From Methylobacterium fujisawaense (GTDB lineage: Bacteria; Pseudomonadota; Alphaproteobacteria; Rhizobiales; Beijerinckiaceae), in NCBI RefSeq assembly GCF_014138435.1, contig NZ_JACJIM010000001.1, positions 248,001 to 312,000 of the forward strand: DNA of 64,000 bases, given 5' to 3'. The position numbers and the translations under genes were made by a program. The notes beneath the pieces were generated by a model. The model had not been told where the DNA came from. It worked only from the letters and a program-made list of their open reading frames with translations, and made no database searches. Shown piece after piece: positions 1 to 8,262 of this stretch. Within the stretch, counting starts at the first letter, position 1, and every line of letters begins with the position of its first letter.

Positions 1-714
1 GCCGAAGATCGGGGTCCAGGGCCAGGTGGCATGGGGCGAACCCGGCCACGAGCGGACGCTCTCCGGCGGCGTGATGAACAGCTCCTGCACGCTGATGCCC
101 CGCGGGTTGCGGGCCCGGGGCTTGGTCGCCTGGAGCACGAACAGCGGCACCACGGTGGTGCGAGCCCAATAGCTGATCTTGTCGAGGTGGAAGGGGAACC
201 ACTTCGGCAGGAACATCACCTCGACCGGCATCACCGGCACGGCGCGCCACGGCACCTCGCCGTAGAGCGCCAGCATGAAGCGGGTGAAGACATTGGCGTT
301 GGCCGCGCCGCCGCGGGACAGGATGCCCTCGCGCGCCCGGCGCATATGCGGCGCCTCGATGTCGTCGCCGATCATCTTCAGGGCGAAATACGCCTTGACC
401 GTGCAGCTCATGTCGAACGGCCCCTCGTGGACGAGGGCCCAGCCGCCGTGACGGCCCTGGGTGCGCCGCAGGTAGGTGCCGATCTTGGCCTCGAGGTCGC
501 CGGGGACCTGCGTGCCGCGGAAGTGGTGGAACAGGATGTACTCGGACGGGATGGTGGCATCCGCCTCGAGCTCGAAGCAGATATGCCCGTCGTCATGCGC
601 CAGGTCGGTCAGCGCGCGCGTCGCCTGTGCCACGCCGCGCTCGACGTCCTCGAGCGCGATCCCCTGCGTCTTGGAGCGCTGCAGCGCCTCGACTTTGCTT
701 ACGGCCTCTCTCAT
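1..714 (-). CDS. shc: Squalene-hopene cyclase, N-terminal part (cut by window edge)
   Basis: Cyclises squalene to hopene/diplopterol, the committed step of hopanoid synthesis at the membrane. The first 238 residues are visible, reading MREAVSKVEAL at the start, then the class-II terpene cyclase helices with GRHGGWALVHEG and later FLPKWFPFHLDKISYWARTT, typical of bacterial Shc. The catalytic DxDD motif would lie beyond the edge and is not visible. The ATG at 714 follows a GAGG ribosome site. It is the last visible gene of the hpn operon, 42 bases after hpnE. The family assignment is firm; the gene is incomplete only because of the window. Confidence 0.93.
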   Translation of the reverse strand, partial: MREAVSKVEALQRSKTQGIALEDVERGVAQATRALTDLAHDDGHICFELEADATIPSEYILFHHFRGTQVPGDLEAKIGTYLRRTQGRHGGWALVHEGPFDMSCTVKAYFALKMIGDDIEAPHMRRAREGILSRGGAANANVFTRFMLALYGEVPWRAVPVMPVEVMFLPKWFPFHLDKISYWARTTVVPLFVLQATKPRARNPRGISVQELFITPPESVRSWPGSPHATWPWTPIFG

Positions 715-756
715 AGTCCTCGCCTCGAACGACCGCCTCGCGGCGGACGCCATGCC

Positions 757-2058
757 TCAAGCTGCGCCGCGCGCTGGGGTTCCAGAGCGCACGACCGATG
801 CCGCGCGCAAGGAACGCGCGGCCGTCTGGCCCGAACGGATCGCTCCCTCGATCGTCGATGGCAGGCCGGTCGCAGTCCAATCGCCTGCCAGGACGAGATT
901 CTCGTAGGCGGTTTCGGCCCCCGAGCGCCGCGCGGCTTCTGCCGGCGTCGCCGCGAAGGTCGCACGCTTCTCCTTTACGATCTGCCAGCTGGGCAGATCC
1001 GGTGCAAGGTTGCACAACTGTGCGATCTCGGCCCAAATCTGCCGCGCGAGGTCTTCGCGGGGCACATCGAGAAGCCGGTCGGCACCGCTGATCGTGACCG
1101 AATACCGGTCCGGATAGGCGAAAAGCCACTCCGTGAGACTGTTGACGACGCCGAGGACGAGGGGGCTGCCGGGCTTCGGAGCGAGCGCGAAATGCGCGTT
1201 CACGATGGAGCGGAATTCCGTCGGGGCGAGGAGACCGGGCAACACTTCCCGGGCCACCCACGGGGGCAGCGCCAGCACGACGCCGTCCTCCGGGCCGAGG
1301 CTCTCGGCGCCGTCCGCGAACACGAGCTGCCCGACCCGGCCGTCCACGGTCTCGAGCCCGCGCAGGCGCCGGCCCAGGCGGATCTCGGAGCCGCGCGCGG
1401 TGAGATAGCGAATCGCCGGGTCGATGAAGGCGTAGGACAGGCCTTCCACGGCGACGAGGGGTCGGCAGGCCTTCCCGCCGGCGCCCAGGGTCTCGCGGAG
1501 GATCCGGGCCGCCAGCCCGACATCGCTGTCGCGGGGCTCGGTGTTGAGGGCGGCGAGCAGCACCGGATGCCAGAGGCGCCGGTAGAGCGGGCCCTCGCAG
1601 GCCATGTGCGCGCCGATGGTCCCGCCCGCGCCCTCCGCCTTGCCGGAGGCCGCCCGCAGGATGCCGAGGGGCGCCAGGTAGTCCCGCGCCCGGGTGCCGG
1701 GAACGCGGCGCGCCGGGCTCATCACCCACCAGGGCAGCCGCCCGGCGTTGGGCCGCAGGCGCCAGCGCTCGCCCGTCTTCAGATCGGCGAAATCGAACTC
1801 CGCCGTGTCCGGACCGGTCAGCGCATCGGCCGGGGCACCGACGGTCCTGAGGAAGCCCAGGGCATCGGCATTGCCGGACAGCAGCAGGTGGTTGCCGTTG
1901 TCGATGGTCAGGCCGAGTGCCGGATCGTAGTACGAGCGGCAGCGGCCACCCGCCTGCTTGGCGGCCTCATGCAGGACCACCCGGACACCGGATTCCGCGA
2001 GGGCGACGGCGGCGGAGAGGCCGGCCAGGCCGGCGCCGACGACGTGGACGGTGCCCAT
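757..2058 (-). CDS. hpnE: Hydroxysqualene dehydroxylase HpnE
   Basis: FAD-dependent enzyme that removes the hydroxyl of hydroxysqualene to give squalene, the third step of the HpnCDE route. The 433-residue protein opens with a dinucleotide-binding loop (VVGAGLAGLSAAVALAESG, about residues 5-23) followed by an acidic/Arg pair in HEAAKQAGGRC, as in amine-oxidase-type flavoproteins. A C-terminal segment NLVLAGDWTATGLPSTIEGA is the second FAD contact of the family. The frame is open far upstream, but the ATG at 2058 overlaps the hpnD stop (TGATG) and gives the family length, so this start is preferred. It is translationally coupled to hpnD. Confidence 0.95.
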   Translation of the reverse strand: MGTVHVVGAGLAGLSAAVALAESGVRVVLHEAAKQAGGRCRSYYDPALGLTIDNGNHLLLSGNADALGFLRTVGAPADALTGPDTAEFDFADLKTGERWRLRPNAGRLPWWVMSPARRVPGTRARDYLAPLGILRAASGKAEGAGGTIGAHMACEGPLYRRLWHPVLLAALNTEPRDSDVGLAARILRETLGAGGKACRPLVAVEGLSYAFIDPAIRYLTARGSEIRLGRRLRGLETVDGRVGQLVFADGAESLGPEDGVVLALPPWVAREVLPGLLAPTEFRSIVNAHFALAPKPGSPLVLGVVNSLTEWLFAYPDRYSVTISGADRLLDVPREDLARQIWAEIAQLCNLAPDLPSWQIVKEKRATFAATPAEAARRSGAETAYENLVLAGDWTATGLPSTIEGAIRSGQTAARSLRAASVVRSGTPARGAA

Positions 2059-2909
2059 CAGATCAGGCCGTGCCGGAGGACGACGCCCAGCAGCGCGAGC
2101 TTGCCGGGCTTCACCCGCGCCCGGGGCATCGCCCAGCCGCGGTCGACGACCGCCTTGAGATAGAGATGATAGGCCGCCGCCATCAGCCGGGCGGCCTTGG
2201 TGGCCTTGCGGGGGCTGCGGCGGATGATCTCCCAGGTCGCCTCGTAATGCTCCTCCGCCTCGCGGGCGAGGGAGATGCAGACCTCGCCGATGCGCGGGTG
2301 GCTGATCGCCTGGACCGGCGTCGGCTCTGTGAGGCCGATCGCCTGGAGCTTCTCGCGCGGCAGGTAGAGCCGGCCGCGCTCCGCATCCTCGTCGATGTCG
2401 CGGAGGATGTTGGTGAGCTGGAGCGCCCGGCCCTGGTGCCACGCCAGCCGGATGCCGTCCGCCTCCGGCATGCCGAAGATCCGCACCGACAGCCGGCCGA
2501 CCGCGCTCGCGACCCGGTCGCAGTAGAGGTCGAGGGTTTCGGCGTCGGGGGCGACGATGTCCTCGACGGCGTCCATGGCCATGCCGTCGATGACCGCCTG
2601 GAAATCCTCCCGCTTCAGGCCGAAGCGGCGCACGGGCTCCACGAGGTCGCGCACGCGCGGCGCGGGCCGGCCGGCGTAGAGCGCGTCGATATCGGCCCGC
2701 CAGCGGTCGAGCTCGGCCTGCCGCACGGCGCGGCTGCCGCCGTCATCGGCGACGTCGTCGACGGCGCGGCAGAAGGCGTAGACGGCATACATCGCCTCCC
2801 GCCGCTCCTTCGGCAGCAGGCGCATCGCCGTATAGAAGGAGGAGCCGGCGGCGGGCAGCGCCGGGGCGGCGCTCTCTGGGTTCTGGGCGGGCGTGGCGGT
2901 GGCGGTCAC
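2058..2909 (-). CDS. hpnD: Presqualene diphosphate synthase HpnD
   Basis: Condenses two farnesyl diphosphates to presqualene diphosphate, the first step from FPP to squalene. 283 residues of the squalene/phytoene synthase fold. The first Asp-rich motif is seen in FCRAVDDVADD and the second in LTNILRDIDEDAERGRLYLP. The start is a GTG at 2909 overlapping the hpnC stop by four bases (GTGA), so this gene is translationally coupled. A longer in-frame extension upstream lies inside hpnC and is a shadow. Confidence 0.95.
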   Translation of the reverse strand: MTATATPAQNPESAAPALPAAGSSFYTAMRLLPKERREAMYAVYAFCRAVDDVADDGGSRAVRQAELDRWRADIDALYAGRPAPRVRDLVEPVRRFGLKREDFQAVIDGMAMDAVEDIVAPDAETLDLYCDRVASAVGRLSVRIFGMPEADGIRLAWHQGRALQLTNILRDIDEDAERGRLYLPREKLQAIGLTEPTPVQAISHPRIGEVCISLAREAEEHYEATWEIIRRSPRKATKAARLMAAAYHLYLKAVVDRGWAMPRARVKPGKLALLGVVLRHGLI

Positions 2910-3802
2910 GAGCGGATTCCTTGAGCCGCGGCCCGGATCGTGCGCCCGCGGAAGGGCCGGCGTGCCAGGGTGGCGGCGACGCCACCCAGGGCCGTCAGGG
3001 CGAAGGCGGCCTTGCCGTGATGGACCTTCTCCGAGAGCGGGTCGCGCTCCAGCAGGCCCCGGCTCAGCACCACGGCGAGGCGGTGGATGGCGGCGATCTC
3101 CAGCGACAGGCGCAGGTCGTCGATCAGATCCGGCAGGACCGCGCCCTCGTCGAGGAGGTCGAGGCATCTCTGCGCCAGGTCGCGGATCACCGCCCGGAGT
3201 TGCGGCGGCGCCTTGGCCTCGCCGAGCATCGCCACCGTGGCGCCGTGCCGATCCAGGCAATCCTGCGGGAGGTAGACCCGGTCCAGGGCGGCGTAGTCCT
3301 TGCCGCAATCCTGAAGGTGGTTGATCACCTGAAGGGCCGCGCAGATGGCGTCGGAGGCCCCGTAGACCCGGGCCGGATCCTCGCTGTGCACGTCGAGGAC
3401 GAAGCGCCCCACCGGCATGGCCGAATAGCGGCAGTAGTGGATCAGCTCATCCCAATCCGCGTATCGGCTCTTGCGGGCGTCCATGCGGAACGCGTCGAGG
3501 AGTTCCAGGGCGTGGCGGGGCGGCAGGCCGCGGGCGGCGAGCTCGCGCTTGAGCGGCTCGGCCTCCGGATCGGACGGGCCGGCGCCGGTCAGCGAATCGG
3601 CCAGGCTGTCGAGGAGCGCGATCTTGCGCTCCGGCGACAGCTCCGCGTGATCGGCCACGTCGTCGCCGGCGCGGACGAAATTGTAGAAGGCCAGGATCGC
3701 GCCGCGATGACGGGGATGGATCAGGTGCGAGGCGACGGGGAAGTTCTCGTCGCGGTGCCCCTTGCCGGAACGGGTCGCGGTGGCGGATTCGAGGGTGCTC
3801 AT
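2906..3802 (-). CDS. hpnC: Hydroxysqualene synthase HpnC
   Basis: Converts presqualene diphosphate to hydroxysqualene. 298 residues, a paralogue of HpnD with the same all-alpha synthase fold. The first Asp-rich motif (FVRAGDDVADH) and the second (VINHLQDCGKDY) are both present, with an Asp-to-Cys/Gly pattern in the second that is usual for HpnC. The N-terminus contains ENFPVASHLIHPRHR, a family hallmark. The start ATG overlaps the hpnA stop by four bases and the end overlaps hpnD, so three genes are tightly coupled. Confidence 0.95.
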   Translation of the reverse strand: MSTLESATATRSGKGHRDENFPVASHLIHPRHRGAILAFYNFVRAGDDVADHAELSPERKIALLDSLADSLTGAGPSDPEAEPLKRELAARGLPPRHALELLDAFRMDARKSRYADWDELIHYCRYSAMPVGRFVLDVHSEDPARVYGASDAICAALQVINHLQDCGKDYAALDRVYLPQDCLDRHGATVAMLGEAKAPPQLRAVIRDLAQRCLDLLDEGAVLPDLIDDLRLSLEIAAIHRLAVVLSRGLLERDPLSEKVHHGKAAFALTALGGVAATLARRPFRGRTIRAAAQGIRS

Positions 3803-4827
3803 GCGAGGTACCCCGCTTCACGGAACCACGTGATCGCGTCCGACAGGCCCTCGCGGTAGGGCCGGGCCGTGTAGCCGAGTTCGGCGCGCGCCTTCCGATC
3901 CGAGAAGAACATCCGGTACCGCGACATGCGGATGCCGTCGATCGTCGCGAAGGGCTGGTTTCCGGTGACCCGGGCGGCGAGCTGGGCGAAGAACGCGACG
4001 GGATAGACCACGGCCCGCGGCAGGTTCACGGTCGGCGGCTTGCGCCCGACCATGCCGGCGATGTCGGCGAGCATCTGCGACAGGAACACGTCCTCGCCGC
4101 CGAGGATATAGCGCTCGCCCACCCGCCCCTTGCGGAGCGCCAGGAGATGGCCGTGGGCCACGTCGTCCACGTGAGCGAGGTTGAGCCCGGTATCCACGAA
4201 GGCCGGCATCTTGCCCAGCGCCGCCTCCTGGATGATCCGTCCGGTGGGCGTCGGCTTGACGTCGCGGGGGCCGATCGGCGTCGACGGGTTGACGATCACC
4301 GCCGGCAGGCCGTCCCGGGCGACCATCTCCTCGACCACCCGCTCGGCCACGACCTTGCTGCGCTTGTAGGCGCCGATGGCGGTCTCGGGCGTCAGCGGCA
4401 TGGTCTCGTCGGAGGGCGTGACGCCGTCGGCCGGCGGCCGGATCGTCGCGACGCTCGATGTGTACACGACCCGCTCAACCCCGGCCTCCAGCGCCGCGCG
4501 CATCATCAGGCGCGTGCCGTCGCGGTTGGTGCGGACGATCTCTTCCATGTCCGGCGCCCACAGCCGGTAATCGGCGGCGGCGTGGATCAGGTAGCGCTGG
4601 CCGCGCATCGCCGCCGCCACGGCGGCCGGGTCGCGCATGTCGCCCTCGGCGATCTCCACGTCGGTCCAGGTGAGGTTGCGGCGCGGGCTCGACGCGCGCA
4701 CGAGGATGCGCACCGGGAAGCCGGCCCGGCGAAAGACGTCGACCAGGGCTGAGCCGAGGAAGCCGCTCGCGCCGGTGATCAGCACGGGACCGACCTCGGA
4801 GGGGCCGGAAGATGGGGCCTCTGCCAT
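3799..4827 (-). CDS. hpnA: Hopanoid-associated sugar epimerase HpnA
   Basis: NAD(P)-dependent epimerase/dehydratase of the extended SDR class, linked to side-chain tailoring of hopanoids. 342 residues. A Rossmann loop (TGASGFLGSALVDVF, about residues 18-32) and a YxxxK active site (AYKRSKVVAE) are visible, with the VYTSSVATI segment contributing the catalytic Ser. The ATG at 4827 is chosen; a GTG one codon upstream is the alternative. First gene of the operon and coupled to hpnC. The hpnB glycosyltransferase often found after hpnA is absent here. Confidence 0.9.
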   Translation of the reverse strand: MAEAPSSGPSEVGPVLITGASGFLGSALVDVFRRAGFPVRILVRASSPRRNLTWTDVEIAEGDMRDPAAVAAAMRGQRYLIHAAADYRLWAPDMEEIVRTNRDGTRLMMRAALEAGVERVVYTSSVATIRPPADGVTPSDETMPLTPETAIGAYKRSKVVAERVVEEMVARDGLPAVIVNPSTPIGPRDVKPTPTGRIIQEAALGKMPAFVDTGLNLAHVDDVAHGHLLALRKGRVGERYILGGEDVFLSQMLADIAGMVGRKPPTVNLPRAVVYPVAFFAQLAARVTGNQPFATIDGIRMSRYRMFFSDRKARAELGYTARPYREGLSDAITWFREAGYLA

Positions 4828-5106
4828 CACGGATCTGGAGAATTACCGAACAACCAGCGCGGCCGGGGATCCCCAGCTGCGCCGCGCTTGTGTCATCGAA
4901 CCGCCCGAGCGGCAAGCCGCGGTGCCCGTCGACGGATCCGGAGACCGATCGTGGCCGCCCCGCCGTCCGCTCGCAGAATCAGGCCCGGACGGCGCTGCCC
5001 CCGCGCGGTCTCCGGCACGAGCCCGGCCACGAGCCCGGCAGCGTGGCGCGCCAGATCCGAAGCCCGCTTCGACGCCGCACCGGGATGCCTGAAGCGCGCG
5101 GCGAAC

Positions 5107-5135
5107 TTGCCAGAGCGGGAAAAACCGACTATGCG
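5107..5135 (+). promoter_or_regulatory. Candidate sigma-70-type promoter of the rpsF operon
   Basis: TTGCCA at 5107-5112 and TATGCG at 5130-5135 are separated by exactly 17 bases. It lies about 220 bases upstream of rpsF, leaving room for a structured leader. Prediction from sequence only. Confidence 0.45.
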
Positions 5136-5309
5136 CCGCCCCTCGCGTTCGCTCCGGCCGGGGGCTGAACGGACAATGCTGCTTGCGGCATAGGGATCTT
5201 GTCGGATCCCGTCGTCCGGTGTCTCCGCCTTCGATCAACCGCTCGGGCCTGAAAATCGGCTCGAAGGGCTTGGCGCCGAGCGTCTCGCGAGATGAACCGG
5301 CCCGACTCA

Positions 5310-5353
5310 GCCGCCCTCCGGCGGCCGGGCTCCTTTTGACGATGAAAGGCCCG
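5310..5353 (+). promoter_or_regulatory. Candidate structured leader of rpsF (tandem hairpins covering the ribosome site)
   Basis: First hairpin: GCCGCC at 5310-5315 pairs with GGCGGC at 5320-5325. Second hairpin: CGGG (5326-5329) with CCCG (5350-5353) and CCTTT (5332-5336) with AAAGG (5345-5349). The AAAGG is also the Shine-Dalgarno of rpsF, so the fold would hide it. The rpsF leaders of many bacteria bind the S6:S18 complex; whether this one does is inference. Confidence 0.5.
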
Positions 5354-5355
5354 AT

Positions 5356-5817
5356 ATGCCTCTCTACGAGCATGTGCTCTTGGCCCGCCAGGACGTGACG
5401 TCCCAGCAGGTCGAGACGATGATCGACACCTACAAGGGTGTGATCGAGCAGAACGGTGGCCGTCTCGAGAAGATCGAGATGTGGGGCGTGAAGTCCCTCG
5501 CCTACCGGATCAAGAAGAACCGCAAGGCGCATTTCGCGCTCCTCAACATCGATGCCCCGCCGGCCGCCATCGCCGAGATGGAGCGCCAGATGCAGATCTC
5601 CGAGGACGTGCTGCGCTTCATGACCATCCGGGTCGAGGAGCTCGATTCCGAGCCGTCCGCCATGATGCAGAAGCGCGACCGCGACGACCGCAAGGATCGC
5701 GAGCGCGGCCGTCGTCGGGATGACGAGGGCTTCGGTGGTGGCGGCTTCGGCGGCGACCGGGGTGACCGCGGCGATCGCGGTGACCGCGGCGAGCGCAGCT
5801 TCGGCGGGGAGGGCTAA
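5356..5817 (+). CDS. rpsF: 30S ribosomal protein S6
   Basis: Small-subunit protein that binds the central domain of 16S rRNA as a heterodimer with S18. 153 residues. The conserved core ([14 protein letters not shown], then [18 protein letters not shown]) occupies about residues 1-100. It is followed by a charged, Gly/Arg/Asp-rich tail with RGD-type triplet repeats near residues 133-147, an extension common in Alphaproteobacteria and absent from E. coli S6. First gene of an operon with rpsR, a DUF2232 membrane protein and rplI. Confidence 0.98.
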   Translation: MPLYEHVLLARQDVTSQQVETMIDTYKGVIEQNGGRLEKIEMWGVKSLAYRIKKNRKAHFALLNIDAPPAAIAEMERQMQISEDVLRFMTIRVEELDSEPSAMMQKRDRDDRKDRERGRRRDDEGFGGGGFGGDRGDRGDRGDRGERSFGGEG

Positions 5818-5820
5818 CCC

Positions 5821-6072
5821 ATGGCTTTCGGTGCTGGTGCAGGCGGCGGACGCCGTCCCTTCTTCCGTCGTCGCAAGACCTGCCCGTTCTCCGGCGCGAA
5901 CGCGCCGAAGATCGACTACAAGGACGTCAAGCTCCTCTCCCGCTACGTGTCGGAGCGCGGCAAGATCGTCCCGTCGCGGATCACCGCGGTCTCGGCCAAG
6001 AAGCAGCGCGAGCTCGCCCAGGCGATCAAGCGTGCCCGCTTCCTCGGCCTGCTGCCCTACGTGATCAAGTAG
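5821..6072 (+). CDS. rpsR: 30S ribosomal protein S18
   Basis: Partner of S6 on the 30S platform. 83 residues. The core [19 protein letters not shown] and the basic end [22 protein letters not shown] are textbook S18. It starts three bases after the rpsF stop, so the two are co-translated, fitting their stoichiometric complex. Confidence 0.98.
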   Translation: MAFGAGAGGGRRPFFRRRKTCPFSGANAPKIDYKDVKLLSRYVSERGKIVPSRITAVSAKKQRELAQAIKRARFLGLLPYVIK

Positions 6073-6084
6073 GTCACCGAACCG

Positions 6085-6138
6085 ACCGGCCCGGCTCTCG
6101 CCCGGGCCGGTCCTCACAGAGGGCGGCGCGCGCCGCCC
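6085..6138 (+). terminator. Two GC-rich hairpins after rpsR (possible attenuator)
   Basis: ACCGGCCCGG (6085-6094) pairs with CCGGGCCGGT (6102-6111). GGGCGGCG and CGCCGCCC at 6121-6138 form a second stem. No T-run follows, so this is at best a partial terminator or RNA-processing site separating rpsF-rpsR from the downstream membrane gene. Confidence 0.35.
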
Positions 6139-6199
6139 GATCGTTGGGGCGTATCCGTGCCTCTAACCCTGCCGCACCGGCAGCGGGACAGCGGAATTC

Positions 6200-7279
6200 A
6201 TGGCACAGCATATCGGCATCGGTATCGGCGCGGGCCTCGTCTCGGCACTCCTGTTCGGGGTGCTTCTGAAGGCGACCCCCCTCGCGATCCTGCTCTACCT
6301 CGTGGCACCGCTGCCGATCCTGATCGTCGGCCTCGGCTGGAGCCATAAGGCCGCCCTCGTGGCGGCGGCCACCGGCAGCCTCGTGCTGATCCTCGTGATC
6401 GCCCCGTTCATGGGGCTCGCCTTCGCGGCCTACATCGCCCTCCCCGCCTGGTGGCTCGCCTACCTCACGCTCCTCGGGCGCGAGACGCAAGCCGGCCTTG
6501 AATGGTACCCGACCGGCCGCCTGCTCGGCTGGATCGCCGCCACGGCCGCCCTCGCCTTCATCGCCATCGCGGTCCTGTCGTCGCCGAATCACGCGGCCTT
6601 CGATGCGCAGCTGCGCGGGCTCGCCCAGACGCTGGTGCAGACGCGGATGCCTGCAACCCGGAGCCCTGCCGAAACCCGACGCGCCGGTGCGCCGTCGACC
6701 GGCTCCGTCGCCGCCGGCCAGGACGCCGCCGGCCAAGGCACGGCCGGACAGGACGCGGGCGGACAGGACGCGGCGGCCGCGCCCGAGCCGGCGCCGCAGA
6801 CCGGTGACGATCAGGCCGACGTGACGCGGACCGAGGTCGCGGATGCCCTCGCCCGAGTGGTGCCGGCCTTGGCGGCGAACGGTCTCGCGCTGCTGCTGGC
6901 CTTCTATCTCTGGGCCTCGGCCCGGATCGTGAAGATCTCGGGCCGCCTGCCGCGGCCCTGGCCGGACATCCCCTCCACCACGATGCCGCGCTCGACGCTC
7001 GCGGCGCTCGCGGCCGCCGTCGCGATGTGCTTCGCCCCCGGCTATGTCGGCGTCTTCGGCGTCGCGCTGGTCGGAGCCTTCAGCGCAGCCTTCGCCCTTC
7101 AGGGACTCGCCGCCTTCCACGACCGTTCCCGCGGCCGGCCCGGACGCGGGCTGATGCTGTTCGGCATGTATCTGATCCTGTTCGTGACCCAGGGTATCGC
7201 CCTGGTCGCCCTCACCCTGTTCGGCCTCGCCGATACAGCCCTCGATCGCCGGCGTCCCAAGGACAGCCCGGCGCCGTGA
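6200..7279 (+). CDS. DUF2232 family integral membrane protein
   Basis: Unknown function. 359 residues with about eight hydrophobic segments: several in residues 5-120, and a second cluster in about 215-345. Between them lies a hydrophilic, low-complexity linker rich in Ala, Gly, Gln and Asp (about residues 150-210), which interrupts the membrane domain. DUF2232 proteins commonly sit between rpsR and rplI in Alphaproteobacteria, as here, and resemble the YybS-type proteins near the same genes in Firmicutes. The ATG at 6200 begins MAQHIGIGIGAGLVSALLFG. Confidence 0.85.
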   Translation: MAQHIGIGIGAGLVSALLFGVLLKATPLAILLYLVAPLPILIVGLGWSHKAALVAAATGSLVLILVIAPFMGLAFAAYIALPAWWLAYLTLLGRETQAGLEWYPTGRLLGWIAATAALAFIAIAVLSSPNHAAFDAQLRGLAQTLVQTRMPATRSPAETRRAGAPSTGSVAAGQDAAGQGTAGQDAGGQDAAAAPEPAPQTGDDQADVTRTEVADALARVVPALAANGLALLLAFYLWASARIVKISGRLPRPWPDIPSTTMPRSTLAALAAAVAMCFAPGYVGVFGVALVGAFSAAFALQGLAAFHDRSRGRPGRGLMLFGMYLILFVTQGIALVALTLFGLADTALDRRRPKDSPAP

Positions 7280-7320
7280 GACCCCGGCCTCAGCGGCCGA
7301 CCACCTGAAGGAGAAAGACC

Positions 7321-7893
7321 ATGGAAGTGATCCTGCTCGAGCGCGTGGCCAAGCTTGGCCAGATGGGCGAGACCGTGAATGTCCGCCCGGGCTTCGCCCG
7401 CAACTTCCTGCTCGCCCGCGGCAAGGCCCTGCGCGCGACGGAAGCCAACAAGAAGCATTTCGAGGCCCAGCGCGCCCAGCTCGAGGCCCGCAACCTCGAC
7501 CGCAAGAAGGACGCCGAGGCCGTCGCCGAGAAGCTGAACGGCCAGAGCTTCGTCCTGATCCGCCAGTCGGGCGAGACCGGCGTGCTCTACGGCTCCGTCT
7601 CGACCCGCGACCTCGCCGAGGTCGTCTCGAAGGAGGGCTTCACGGTCGACCGCGGCCAGTTCACCCTGAACCAGCCGATCAAGACCCTGGGCCTCCACAA
7701 GGTCCCGGTTGTGCTGCACCCCGAGGTCGAGGTCGAGATCACCGTCAACGTCGCCCGCAGCCCCGAGGAGGCCGAGCGTCAGGCCCGCGGCGAGTCGGTC
7801 ACCGAGCGCGAGGCGTTCAACCTCGACGACCTGGGTCTCGAGGTCGGCATGGCGCTGGCCGATGCCGGCGAGGGTGCCGACGACCGCGGCTGA
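7321..7893 (+). CDS. rplI: 50S ribosomal protein L9
   Basis: Large-subunit protein that binds 23S rRNA domain V. 190 residues. The N-domain shows [21 protein letters not shown] and the Gly/Arg-rich [17 protein letters not shown] signature, followed by the long connecting helix and the C-domain ([12 protein letters not shown]). The C-terminal tail beyond about residue 150 is acidic and longer than in E. coli, as usual for the class. A GGAGAAAGACC ribosome site precedes the ATG. Confidence 0.98.
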   Translation: MEVILLERVAKLGQMGETVNVRPGFARNFLLARGKALRATEANKKHFEAQRAQLEARNLDRKKDAEAVAEKLNGQSFVLIRQSGETGVLYGSVSTRDLAEVVSKEGFTVDRGQFTLNQPIKTLGLHKVPVVLHPEVEVEITVNVARSPEEAERQARGESVTEREAFNLDDLGLEVGMALADAGEGADDRG

Positions 7894-7910
7894 TTTCTTC
7901 CGCGAATGGT

Positions 7911-7934
7911 CCGACCGGCTTCGGGGCCGGTCGG
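7911..7934 (+). terminator. Hairpin after rplI
   Basis: CCGACCGGC (7911-7919) pairs perfectly with GCCGGTCGG (7926-7934), 17 bases after the rplI stop. There is no T-run, so termination is plausible but not assured. Confidence 0.35.
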
Positions 7935-8080
7935 GCGTGCGGGACATGGCGGGCCGGGTACCGGACCGGGCCACGCCCTAGGCCGAGCGCCGGACGCGCC
8001 GCGTTCGGGTTCGGCTGGGAACCGTGCCCAGCCCTGTATATCGGTGAACACTGGGGACGATTGCCCCCGAGACTTGACAC

Positions 8081-8095
8081 GTTCCAGTTTTGTTC
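8081..8095 (+). promoter_or_regulatory. Candidate LexA (SOS) box or direct repeat upstream of dnaB
   Basis: GTTC-N7-GTTC, the alphaproteobacterial LexA consensus, lies two bases after a TTGACA hexamer (8074-8079). The same bases form a direct repeat of GTTCCAG. About two chance matches to this 8-base pattern are expected in a window this size on both strands, so position is the main support. Confidence 0.3.
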
Positions 8096-8101
8096 CAGCA
8101 T

Positions 8102-8142
8102 GGACGCCCGCCGCTCGCGAGAGTCGGCGGGCGTCCGCTTTT
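8102..8142 (+). terminator. Strong intrinsic-terminator-like hairpin upstream of dnaB
   Basis: GGACGCCCGCCG (8102-8113) pairs perfectly over 12 bases with CGGCGGGCGTCC (8125-8136), followed by GC and TTTT to 8142. It may end the rplI operon, end a short RNA starting near 8045, or act as an attenuator ahead of dnaB. Confidence 0.6.
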
Positions 8143-8262
8143 CCGCGCCCCGGCCCGGGAGAACCGGCCGTCGGCTAAGCTTCGGTAACCATACCGAGGC
8201 CAAGGTCGTGCGGTGTGATCCTGGCGCGCCCGCCGCGGCGCCTGATACGGAGTCGTCCGCCG

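Larger units (their letters stand above)
4828..5355. other. Divergent intergenic region between hpnA and rpsF
   Basis: About 530 bases with no convincing gene; open frames here lack ribosome sites and family features. It should hold the promoter of the hopanoid operon (leftward) and of the rpsF operon (rightward). A good rightward promoter candidate lies at 5107-5135 and two hairpins precede rpsF. Confidence 0.6.
7894..8262. other. rplI-dnaB intergenic region
   Basis: About 370 bases without a supported protein gene. It holds a GC hairpin just after rplI (7911-7934), an AT-richer stretch with TGTATATC near 8035-8042, a consensus TTGACA at 8074-8079, a GTTC-N7-GTTC pair at 8081-8095 and a strong hairpin with T-run at 8102-8142. 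Confidence 0.6.

Noticed and set aside
1917..3859. Plus-strand frames opposite the hopanoid operon
   Set aside because: Antisense to hpnC, hpnD and hpnE, which show intact catalytic motifs.
7817..8203. Minus-strand ORF over the rplI-dnaB gap
   Set aside because: It overlaps the end of rplI and the terminator-like hairpin, and its composition is Arg/Pro-rich as in shadow frames.
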